From an uncultured Mucilaginibacter sp. (GTDB taxonomy: Bacteria > Bacteroidota > Bacteroidia > Sphingobacteriales > Sphingobacteriaceae), in assembly GCA_903891475.1 (NCBI GenBank), contig CAITEP010000005.1, positions 143,450-207,449 of the forward strand: a stretch of DNA of 64,000 nt, read 5' to 3'. Positions 36,998 to 45,456 of the stretch are shown in pieces. The position numbers and the translations under genes are program-made. Each line of letters opens with the position of its first letter. Within the stretch, counting starts at the first letter, position 1. The notes under the pieces are model-generated. The model saw nothing but the letters and a program-made list of their open reading frames with translations, was not told the DNA's origin and made no database searches.

Positions 36998-39900
36998 ATG
37001 AGAAAGCTTAGTTACTTTTATTTTTTTTTTATTCCTCTCATAATCTTTTCCTGTAAAAAGTCAACACTTTTTGAAAAGATCCCTTCTTCATTTTCCGGGG
37101 TTACATTTAATAATAAGGTAATAGAAAACGATTCTATAAACCCATTGGATAAACTTAATATATATAATGGTGGTGGAGTGGGTATTGGTGATTTTAATAA
37201 TGATGGCTTGCAGGATATTTATCTAATTGGTAATCAGGTTTCTAATAGATTGTATATTAATAAGGGCAACTTTAAATTTGAAGATGTTACCAATGAAGCT
37301 GGAGTTGGCGGTCTGGGTGGTTGGGGCCGTGGTGTAGCTGTTGTTGACATAAATAACGATGGTTTATTGGATATTTATGTTTGCAATACCTTGCTAAGCG
37401 ATTCAACTAAAAGACGAAACCTGCTTTATATTAACCAGGGATATGATAAAAAGGGTATTCCTCACTTTAAGGAAATGGGCAAAGAATATGGACTAGATAT
37501 TTTTGTCCACTCAACGATGGCTAATTTCTTTGATTATGACAATGATGGCGACCTCGACATGTACTTAACTGTAAATGAGGTAACATCAACTGACAATACA
37601 TCAAGTTTTAGACCTGTGGTAAAAGATGGCTCAAAATCAAGCACTGGCAGATTGTACAAAAATGATTGGGATCCGGTTTTAAAGCATCCTGTGTTTCATA
37701 ATGTATCAAAAAAGGCAGGTATTTTAATTGAAGGTTATGGGCACGCTGCTACTGTAGTTGATTTAAACCGTGATGGATGGAAGGATATTTATGTTACTAA
37801 CGATTTTTTAGGCAGTAACATATTATATATTAATAATCATGACGGAACATTTACTGACAGATCTAAAGAATATTTTAAACATACTTCTAATAGCTCAATG
37901 GGTCAGGATATTGAAGATATCAATAATGATGGCCTTGCCGATGTTTTTGAACTTGATATGTTTCCGGAGGATAATTATCGAAAGAAGATGTTTATGAGTG
38001 CTTCATCATATCAGTCATATAAAAACTATGATTTTTATGGTTATCAATATCAATATAATCGAAATACATTACAAATAAACCAAGGCCCGCGGGTTGGGCA
38101 GCAAGACTCAATTGGTAGCCCCGCTTTTAGTGAGACATCCTTTTTAAGTGGTGTTGCAGCTACCGATTGGAGTTGGTGCCCATTGATGACTGATTTTGAT
38201 AATGATGGATTAAGAGACCTCATTATAACCAACGGTTACCCGAGGGATGTTACGGATCATGATTTTATTATTTTTAGAGCAGAATCATATCTGATAGCAC
38301 CTAAAAAGGAAATACTAGATCAAATCCCTATAATTAAGATCCCGAATTATGCTTTTAAAAATAAAGGTAACTTCCAATTTACTGATGTTACCAATATTTG
38401 GGGGCTTGATGTACCGACTTTTTCTAATGGAGCGGCTTATGCTGATTTAAATAACGATGGAGCAATGGATGTGATCATTAATAATATAAATGATGAAGTA
38501 TTGATATATAAAAATACCTCCAGAGAAAAGAATAAAGCAAGCTCAAATTATTTGAATATTAAATTCAATGGCGCAACAAAAAATGTTGATGGAATAGGAG
38601 CATGGGCCGATATTTATTATGATCATGGCAAACATCAGGTTTATGAAAATACGCCATTTAGGGGGTACTTATCAACAATTCAAAATATAGCTCATTTTGG
38701 GCTTGGTAAAGATTCAATTCTAGATTCGGTAGTTATAAAGTGGCCTGATAATAAAAAACAAACATTACTAAACGTTAAGGCAAATCAACTCTTAAAGGTT
38801 AACTTAACCAATGCAAAGCAAACATACAGTTTTGATGCACCTAAATTAAATACAAAATCATTATTTAAGGAAGTCACAAACTCTGCTGGAATTAACTATA
38901 AACATCAGGAGGATGATTTTGCAGATTTCAATATACAAAAATTAATTCCTCATAAATTATCACAATATACACCAGCTATTGCTGTTGGAGATATTGATGG
39001 AAATGGATTTGATGATATGGTAATTGGCGGTACAACCAAATTCCCTGCGCAGGTGCTTTTACAACAACCAAATGGGAAATTTCTACAAAGAGATTTATTA
39101 TTACCAAAAGCTGATTATAACCATTTAAAGCCACAGGTAAAAGATGAAGGAATTTTACTATTTGATGCAAATGGAGATGGTTACCCTGATGTTTACATTG
39201 CAAGCGGGGGTTATGAGAATGGCCCGGGCTCTCCAACCTATCAGGATAGATTATATATAAATGATGGTAAAGGAAATTTTAAAGAGGCTAATGATGCCTT
39301 GCCTAAAAATCTTACCAGCAAATTATGTGTTAAAGCTGCCGATTATAACAAAGACGGTAAGCTTGATTTATTTATTTCGGGACGTGTAGAGCCATGGAAT
39401 TATCCCAAACCAGTTTCTAGTATAATTCTGCGCAATGACAGCAAGAATGGAATAATTAAATTTACCGATGTAACACAATCCGTTGCTAAAGACTTAAAAA
39501 ATATAGGACTTGTTTGTGATGCGATTTTTACTGATTTTGACAATGATGGTTGGGTTGATTTAATTTTGACTGGTGAATGGATGCCAATTACCTTTTTGAA
39601 GAACGATCATGGTATCTATAAAAATGTCACCGATAAATCAGGAATTAGTAATAAATTAGGATGGTGGAATTCAATTACCGCCGGTGATTTTGAAAACAAC
39701 GGAAGAACTAGTTATATCATTGGTAATACAGGGTTAAATACATTTTATAAAGCATCAGATGAATATCCTGTTTATATAACCGCCAAGGATTTTGAAAATA
39801 GAGGTTCATTTGATGCTTTTCCATCTTTATTTTTAAAAGATGTTGATGGAAAAATGCAGGAATTTCCGTCACTTACAAGAGATGATATTGTAAAACAAAT

Positions 39901-40588
39901 GATTAGTATGCGTAAGCGATTTCAAAACTATAAATCATTCGCGGTTGCAACAATGGACTCTGTCATTACACCCGAAATGCGTAAAGGGGCAATTAGGTTT
40001 AAAGTTAATACGATGCAATCTTGTTATCTGCGTAATATTGGAAATGGAAAATTTCAGTTAATACCTTTGCCATTAGAAGCTCAAACTTCACAATTAAATG
40101 GCATGGTGGTTGATGATTTTGACGGTGATGGAAATTTAGATGTTGCGATAACTGGAAATGATTACGGTACTGAAGTTACAACAGGTAGATATGATGCATT
40201 TAATGGACTTTTGCTTAAAGGAGATGGAAAAGGTGGGTTTAAGCCAAAATCAATTATTGAAAGTGGTATTTATATCCCTGGGGATGGCAAATCACTAGTA
40301 AAATTAAGAAGCGCTAAAGGAGGATATTTAGTGGCAGGAAGTCAAAATCGAAATGCATTGAAACTTTTTGAACTTAAACGGCCTGCTAAGTCAATACAGT
40401 TATTACCTTCTGATCAATTTGCCATAATAAAGTATAAAAGCGGGAAAATAAGAAAGGAAGAATTTTATAATGGTACATCGTTTTTATCACAATCAGGTAG
40501 ATTTATGTTACTTGATGATAAAATAGAATCAATAACAATAACTGATGTGTACGGAAAATTAAGGTCAATTACTCTAAATAACAATTAA
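36998..40588 (+). CDS. CRTAC1-type VCBS/FG-GAP repeat lipoprotein
   Basis: The 1196-residue lipoprotein has lipobox IIFSC (Cys about residue 19). Twelve calcium-binding DxDxDG-type motifs are spaced through the protein, including GDFNNDGLQDIYL, VDINNDGLLDIYV, FDYDNDGDLDMYL, TDFDNDGLRDLII and DDFDGDGNLDVAI, implying two beta-propellers. Between them (about 515-610) is an ASPIC/UnbV domain with GIGAWADIYY and HFGLGKDSILDSVVIKWPD. The role of such proteins is unsettled; glycan or protein binding at the surface is suspected. It has its own promoter and runs into the haloperoxidase-like gene with a one-base gap. Confidence 0.9.
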   Translation: MRKLSYFYFFFIPLIIFSCKKSTLFEKIPSSFSGVTFNNKVIENDSINPLDKLNIYNGGGVGIGDFNNDGLQDIYLIGNQVSNRLYINKGNFKFEDVTNEAGVGGLGGWGRGVAVVDINNDGLLDIYVCNTLLSDSTKRRNLLYINQGYDKKGIPHFKEMGKEYGLDIFVHSTMANFFDYDNDGDLDMYLTVNEVTSTDNTSSFRPVVKDGSKSSTGRLYKNDWDPVLKHPVFHNVSKKAGILIEGYGHAATVVDLNRDGWKDIYVTNDFLGSNILYINNHDGTFTDRSKEYFKHTSNSSMGQDIEDINNDGLADVFELDMFPEDNYRKKMFMSASSYQSYKNYDFYGYQYQYNRNTLQINQGPRVGQQDSIGSPAFSETSFLSGVAATDWSWCPLMTDFDNDGLRDLIITNGYPRDVTDHDFIIFRAESYLIAPKKEILDQIPIIKIPNYAFKNKGNFQFTDVTNIWGLDVPTFSNGAAYADLNNDGAMDVIINNINDEVLIYKNTSREKNKASSNYLNIKFNGATKNVDGIGAWADIYYDHGKHQVYENTPFRGYLSTIQNIAHFGLGKDSILDSVVIKWPDNKKQTLLNVKANQLLKVNLTNAKQTYSFDAPKLNTKSLFKEVTNSAGINYKHQEDDFADFNIQKLIPHKLSQYTPAIAVGDIDGNGFDDMVIGGTTKFPAQVLLQQPNGKFLQRDLLLPKADYNHLKPQVKDEGILLFDANGDGYPDVYIASGGYENGPGSPTYQDRLYINDGKGNFKEANDALPKNLTSKLCVKAADYNKDGKLDLFISGRVEPWNYPKPVSSIILRNDSKNGIIKFTDVTQSVAKDLKNIGLVCDAIFTDFDNDGWVDLILTGEWMPITFLKNDHGIYKNVTDKSGISNKLGWWNSITAGDFENNGRTSYIIGNTGLNTFYKASDEYPVYITAKDFENRGSFDAFPSLFLKDVDGKMQEFPSLTRDDIVKQMISMRKRFQNYKSFAVATMDSVITPEMRKGAIRFKVNTMQSCYLRNIGNGKFQLIPLPLEAQTSQLNGMVVDDFDGDGNLDVAITGNDYGTEVTTGRYDAFNGLLLKGDGKGGFKPKSIIESGIYIPGDGKSLVKLRSAKGGYLVAGSQNRNALKLFELKRPAKSIQLLPSDQFAIIKYKSGKIRKEEFYNGTSFLSQSGRFMLLDDKIESITITDVYGKLRSITLNNN

Positions 40589-40589
40589 A

Positions 40590-41909
40590 ATGAAATATTT
40601 AAAAATAGGGGTAACCTTTATAGGTGTTTTATTGATATCTAATTGCAATATAAAACCCAAGGTTGCTTTAATTCCTGATTCAGAAGTGTTGCATTTAAAT
40701 GAATACGCTCTAACTCAGGTAATTATTTATGATGTATTTACACCACCAGTTGCAAGTAGAATTTATGGTTATACTGCCCTAGCTTCGTATGAAGCTTGTA
40801 GGTTTGCTGACCCAAAATATAGTTCAATCATTTCCAAACTTAAAGGTTTTAGTACATTACCCATACCAGAAATTGGAAAGAAGTATAATTTTACACTTGC
40901 TGCCACTAAGGCATTTTTTACGGTTGCTCGTAAAGTTACTTTCTCTGTTGATTCTTTTAAGAAGTATGAAGATAGGATTTATAACATGTATAAGGATAAC
41001 TTGGATGATTCAACCTATTTAAGATCAACTAAGTTAGGAGAAGAAATTGGAAAGGTGATTTTAAAAAGGGCAGCAGTTGACAATTACCCTCAAACCAGAT
41101 CAAAGCCTAAATATCTAGGTGAAAATAGTCCCGCAAAATGGCGTCCAACTCCACCAGATTATATGGATGGTGTTGAATTTTGCTGGGGAACAATGAAACA
41201 ATTTGCTGTCGATTCTTCCAGTCAATTTGCACCACCGCCTCCACCTTCGTTTAGTGAAGATAAAAACAGTGATTATGTAAAACAATACACCGCTGTTTAC
41301 AACACCAATAAAAACCTTACTAAAGAACAAATAGAAATTGCAAAATTTTGGGATGATAATCCATTTGTTGTAGTGCACAACGGGCATTTAATGTTTGTAG
41401 ATAAAAAAATTACACCCGGTGGACATTGGATTGGTATTACTACAATTGCTTGTAAACAAACAAACGCTGATGTTGTTAAAACTGCCGAAGCTTACGCATT
41501 AACAGCTGTTGCATTATATGACGCCTTTATTTGTTGCTGGCAGGTTAAATACCATTACAGTTATGCGAGACCTGTTACCTTGATAAATGAGAAAATTGAC
41601 AATGGTTGGCTTCCTTTATTACAAACGCCCCCATTTCCTGAATATACTGCCGGGCATTCAACTATAAGTGCAGCTTCAGCAGCGGTATTGACACATGAAT
41701 TTGGAGAAAATTTCGCTTTTAAAGACACTAGCGATTTACATTATATTGGTATGCAACGGAATTTTATTTCATTTACAAAAGCTGCGGAAGAAACTTCGAT
41801 AAGTAGGTTTTACGGAGGTATACATTTTTTAAATAGTTCAAAAATGGGTGCCCAACAAGGAAATAAAATAGGTAATTACATTTGGAATAAATTAAAAACA
41901 ACAAATTAA
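40590..41909 (+). CDS. Vanadium-dependent haloperoxidase-like PAP2 lipoprotein
   Basis: The 439-residue protein has a lipoprotein leader (LLISNC, Cys19). The PAP2/vanadium-haloperoxidase vanadate-binding residues are all identifiable: K320 and R327 in KYHYSYARP, H356 in TAGHST, and R406 and H412 in SRFYGGIHF. A serine usually precedes GH in this motif, but here it is alanine. Members oxidise halides with hydrogen peroxide or act as phosphatases; the reaction here is unknown. It is embedded between three VCBS genes of a Sus locus, which is unusual company for a phosphatase. Confidence 0.87.
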   Translation: MKYLKIGVTFIGVLLISNCNIKPKVALIPDSEVLHLNEYALTQVIIYDVFTPPVASRIYGYTALASYEACRFADPKYSSIISKLKGFSTLPIPEIGKKYNFTLAATKAFFTVARKVTFSVDSFKKYEDRIYNMYKDNLDDSTYLRSTKLGEEIGKVILKRAAVDNYPQTRSKPKYLGENSPAKWRPTPPDYMDGVEFCWGTMKQFAVDSSSQFAPPPPPSFSEDKNSDYVKQYTAVYNTNKNLTKEQIEIAKFWDDNPFVVVHNGHLMFVDKKITPGGHWIGITTIACKQTNADVVKTAEAYALTAVALYDAFICCWQVKYHYSYARPVTLINEKIDNGWLPLLQTPPFPEYTAGHSTISAASAAVLTHEFGENFAFKDTSDLHYIGMQRNFISFTKAAEETSISRFYGGIHFLNSSKMGAQQGNKIGNYIWNKLKTTN

Positions 41910-41912
41910 ATA

Positions 41913-43475
41913 ATGAAAATCAAAAAAAATACAATACTGGTATCTTATATTTTGTTGGGTGTTGGAATATTTATTGGGTTATCTACTTTTTCAGGGTGTA
42001 AAAATAAATCAGATAATAATTATCTGCTTACTGGCGACGCTATTAAAGATGGAGAAAACTTAGTTCAAATACATTGTACAAAATGCCATGAATTGGTTCC
42101 TTATAATGCAATATCAAAGTCGGTTTGGATAAACCATGCTTTGCCAACCATGGCAAAATATTTCAAGGTATTAACTTATGGAACGCAATACTATAAAAAG
42201 GATCTTTTAGATACTTCTGGAATTAGTTTGCAAAATTGGAATGCTATTGTTAATTATTACCAAAAAATATCCCCAGATACCTTATTACCGGCAAAATTAC
42301 CGACACCAATGATTGAGGACTGGGCTGGTTTTAACTTAAAAAAACCTGGAAGTGCACCTGTTCCGGTTTTTACTACCATGCTAAAATATAATAATTCATT
42401 AAATAAATTATTTACTTCGGATGCTTCAACAGGAAGGATTTATAGCTGGGGCGAGGATTTAAATCCTAAACCTATAGGAACTAATTTGCCTTCACCCGTG
42501 GTTGATGGCTTATTTTTTAAAGATAATAAGGGAATTAATCAAGCTTTATTTAGTTGCATCGGTCAATTTTTACCTATGGATTTTCCTAATGGAAAAGTGG
42601 TTGGATATGATCTTGATCATTCGAACGCTTTAACTCAACCCTCATTAATAGCCTCTGAAGTTTCTAGGCCAGTTCAAACCATAAGGGATGATTTTGATAA
42701 GGATGGGACAGGAGATTTTGTTGTGCTTTCACAAGGCCATTTAAAGGGAGGGGTTTACCTATATAAACAAAATAAGGATAAAACCTTTGCTCAATCAACT
42801 ATTACTGAACAACCGGGTGCTGTACAAGCAGTAGCAGGCGATTTTAATAACGATGGATGGCCTGATTTAATGGTGTTATTTGGAAGTGGTGATGAAGGAC
42901 TTTGGCTATTCACAAATGATAAAAAAGGTGGTTTTACCTCTAAAAACCTTTTACGCTTCCCCCCGGTTTATGGTTCAAGTAGCTTTCAACTAGCTGATAT
43001 TGACCATGATGGTAACCCTGATTTAATATATACAAGCGGATATAATTATCATGACTCACGGATTTTTAAACCGTATAATGGGCTATATATATTTAAAAAT
43101 ACTGGAAACTGGAACTTTAAACAACAATGGTTTTACCCTATAAATGGGTGTACAAAGGCTATAGCAGCTGATTTTGATAAAGATGGTGATTTGGATATAG
43201 CGACTATTGCTTTTTTTGCAGATTTGAAAAATAATCCAAAGGAAAGCTTTATTTATTTTGAACAAAAATCAGCCTTTAATTTTGTGGCTCATGCAATTCC
43301 AATTAACAAATATGGACATTGGATGACCATGGATGTTGCGGATTATAATGGAGATGGTAAACCTGATATTATTTTAGGCAATTACTCAAGAGGTCTTTTA
43401 ATTCAATCAGGTTATAAGCCAACTTGGGACGAAAAATTACCACTTATCGTACTAGCGAATAATTATAAAGAATAG
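41913..43475 (+). CDS. Haem c-binding VCBS-repeat lipoprotein
   Basis: The 520-residue lipoprotein has lipobox FSGC (Cys29). A single haem c-binding site C55-T-K-C58-H59 lies in a short cytochrome-like N-terminus with a possible axial Met in HALPTMAKYF. It is followed by five VCBS/FG-GAP calcium motifs (DDFDKDGTGDFVV, GDFNNDGWPDLMV, ADIDHDGNPDLIY, ADFDKDGDLDIAT, ADYNGDGKPDIIL). This joins an electron-carrying head to a propeller. It starts three bases after the haloperoxidase-like gene, so a shared redox function is plausible. The paralogue at 43780 is close in layout. Confidence 0.88.
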   Translation: MKIKKNTILVSYILLGVGIFIGLSTFSGCKNKSDNNYLLTGDAIKDGENLVQIHCTKCHELVPYNAISKSVWINHALPTMAKYFKVLTYGTQYYKKDLLDTSGISLQNWNAIVNYYQKISPDTLLPAKLPTPMIEDWAGFNLKKPGSAPVPVFTTMLKYNNSLNKLFTSDASTGRIYSWGEDLNPKPIGTNLPSPVVDGLFFKDNKGINQALFSCIGQFLPMDFPNGKVVGYDLDHSNALTQPSLIASEVSRPVQTIRDDFDKDGTGDFVVLSQGHLKGGVYLYKQNKDKTFAQSTITEQPGAVQAVAGDFNNDGWPDLMVLFGSGDEGLWLFTNDKKGGFTSKNLLRFPPVYGSSSFQLADIDHDGNPDLIYTSGYNYHDSRIFKPYNGLYIFKNTGNWNFKQQWFYPINGCTKAIAADFDKDGDLDIATIAFFADLKNNPKESFIYFEQKSAFNFVAHAIPINKYGHWMTMDVADYNGDGKPDIILGNYSRGLLIQSGYKPTWDEKLPLIVLANNYKE

Positions 43476-43491
43476 TACCTAAATTAATTTC

Positions 43492-43542
43492 AAAGAGGTA
43501 GTGTTGAAATTTTTATAGATTTCAGCCCTACCTCTTTTTTTT
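43492..43542 (+). terminator. Terminator after the first haem-VCBS gene
   Basis: AAAGAGGTAG pairs with CTACCTCTTT, and an inner TGAAAT/ATTTCA stem extends the hairpin; a T-run follows. It closes the transcript that starts at 36973. The remainder of the 304-base gap to 43780 shows only AT-rich sequence. Confidence 0.85.
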
Positions 43543-43779
43543 GATAAACCGTTAATAAATATTTTTTTTGCAATTTCATTTAGTACTAGCATACAAATAA
43601 TTATCCTCCTAAAACTATATTAACAAAGTATTAGTTTCCTAACACTTCTTGTATTTTTCAATAGTATAATAGAAAAGTAATTTTAATACAAAATAACCCT
43701 ATTTTCCTAAAATTATTACGGTTTAATACTATTTTGAGGGTTATTTTCAATAACTTACCTAAAATTTATTACCCCTATT

Positions 43780-45333
43780 ATGAAATTTATTGAAGTAAGG
43801 AATATTTATTTACCTTGTTTTTTCATTATTCTTACCCTAACAGTTTTTGTAATTATTAATAGTTGCAACCAAAGCAATCAGCAATCGAATCTTGAAGCAC
43901 AAATTGCCAATGGAAAACTATTATCTCAAAAATACTGTATTAGCTGTCACCAATGGCCTGACCCATCCTCAATTGATAAAAAGAGTTGGGAGTTAGGTGT
44001 TTTGCCGGCAATGGGGAAACAGCTCGGGATAAAAATGTTTATGGGGCAATATTTTGGAGATCAAAAATCAACCATTAATATTTCAGATTGGCAAAATATA
44101 GTTACTTACTATAAAAGTATGTCACCCATTTCTTTGGAGATTCCTTTACCAAGAATAAAGCCAAAAAGTGATTGGGCAATTTTTACACTCCAATTGCCTG
44201 CAATAGTTAATCAAAAAATACCAGCCATGACAACCATGATATCGTTTAATCATAGCAACAATTCACTTTATACGGCTGATGCAGGTAATAATTTTTTTAA
44301 GTGGAATGCTGGGTTGAGTAGTAGTTTAGTTTACAAGTTTGATTCTCCGGTTACCGGATTAAGTTATTCAAATGGTACTATTAAGGGAATAATTACTTGC
44401 ATTGGTAATTTAGCACCTGTTAACTTAAAAAAGGGTAAGGTTTTTTTGATTGATTTGAATAAAAAAAATACAAAACCTACATTAATTACTGATAGTATGC
44501 CGCGATCTGTACAAACCGTTGCAGCCGATTTTAATAAGGATGGTTTGATGGATTATGTTACCTGCGCTTTTGGGCATGATTTTGGTGGTTTATACCTTAT
44601 TAAACAAAACTCCGACCACACCTTTAAAAAGGAAATTATTAGCAATATTGCCGGTGGTGAACAAGTTATTACCGGTGATTTTAACAATGATGGTTGGCCA
44701 GATGTAATGTGCTTATTTGCCCAAGCTGATGAAGGTATTAGAATGTTCATAAACGACCATAAAGGAGGTTTTACAACACAAACACTGTTACGATTCCCTT
44801 CAATTTACGGCTCAAGCAGTTTTCAATTGGTCGACTTTAACCACGATGGCAAACCTGATATTTTATACACTTGCGGTGATAATAGCGATTATTCAAAAGT
44901 ATTAAAACCTTATCATGGAGTTTATATATTTACAAATGAAGGGAATTGGAAATTTAAACAAACCTATTTTTACCATATCAATGGATGTACCAAGGCTATA
45001 GCAAGCGACTTTAATCATAATGGCAATTTTGATATTGCCGCTATTGCTTATTTTGCTGATTTTCAATTTCATCCGGAAGAGAGTTTTACATATCTTGAGC
45101 AAACAAAACCTAATTCATTTACCGCTCATCAAATTCCTATAAGTAAATATGGTCGTTGGTTAACCATGGAAGTAGCTGATATTGATAATGATGGGAAAGA
45201 TGATATCATTCTTGGAAACTTTTCTACTATAGGACGAGGATTGGTAAATCAAAAGGGTTACACACCTAATTGGAATCAACATATACCAATAGTTGTTCTT
45301 AAAAATAATGCGCCAAAGCCAATAAAAAAATAA
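43780..45333 (+). CDS. Paralogous haem c-binding VCBS-repeat lipoprotein
   Basis: The 517-residue paralogue of the preceding gene has the same order: lipobox INSC (Cys29), haem site C53-I-S-C56-H57, a candidate axial Met in GVLPAMGKQLGI, then five calcium motifs (ADFNKDGLMDYVT, GDFNNDGWPDVMC, VDFNHDGKPDILY, SDFNHNGNFDIAA, ADIDNDGKDDIIL). Shared strings such as GDFNNDGWPDVM and RFPSIYGSSSFQL show that a tandem duplication occurred. It begins a separate transcript after a terminator, so the two copies are regulated apart. Confidence 0.88.
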   Translation: MKFIEVRNIYLPCFFIILTLTVFVIINSCNQSNQQSNLEAQIANGKLLSQKYCISCHQWPDPSSIDKKSWELGVLPAMGKQLGIKMFMGQYFGDQKSTINISDWQNIVTYYKSMSPISLEIPLPRIKPKSDWAIFTLQLPAIVNQKIPAMTTMISFNHSNNSLYTADAGNNFFKWNAGLSSSLVYKFDSPVTGLSYSNGTIKGIITCIGNLAPVNLKKGKVFLIDLNKKNTKPTLITDSMPRSVQTVAADFNKDGLMDYVTCAFGHDFGGLYLIKQNSDHTFKKEIISNIAGGEQVITGDFNNDGWPDVMCLFAQADEGIRMFINDHKGGFTTQTLLRFPSIYGSSSFQLVDFNHDGKPDILYTCGDNSDYSKVLKPYHGVYIFTNEGNWKFKQTYFYHINGCTKAIASDFNHNGNFDIAAIAYFADFQFHPEESFTYLEQTKPNSFTAHQIPISKYGRWLTMEVADIDNDGKDDIILGNFSTIGRGLVNQKGYTPNWNQHIPIVVLKNNAPKPIKK

Positions 45334-45358
45334 ATCCAAATCTTTACTTTTAATTTAT

Positions 45359-45378
45359 TATACGAATAACAACGTATA
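45359..45378. promoter_or_regulatory. Palindrome upstream of the GH2 gene
   Basis: TATACG and CGTATA are perfect 6-bp arms eight bases apart, 79 bases before the GH2 start. Possible operator. Confidence 0.3.
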
Positions 45379-45456
45379 TATTTATTGCGTTTTCTTTCAC
45401 TTAATATTCAGGATTTTATTTGTTTTTAATTCTATTAGTATATTAACAGCGCTTAT

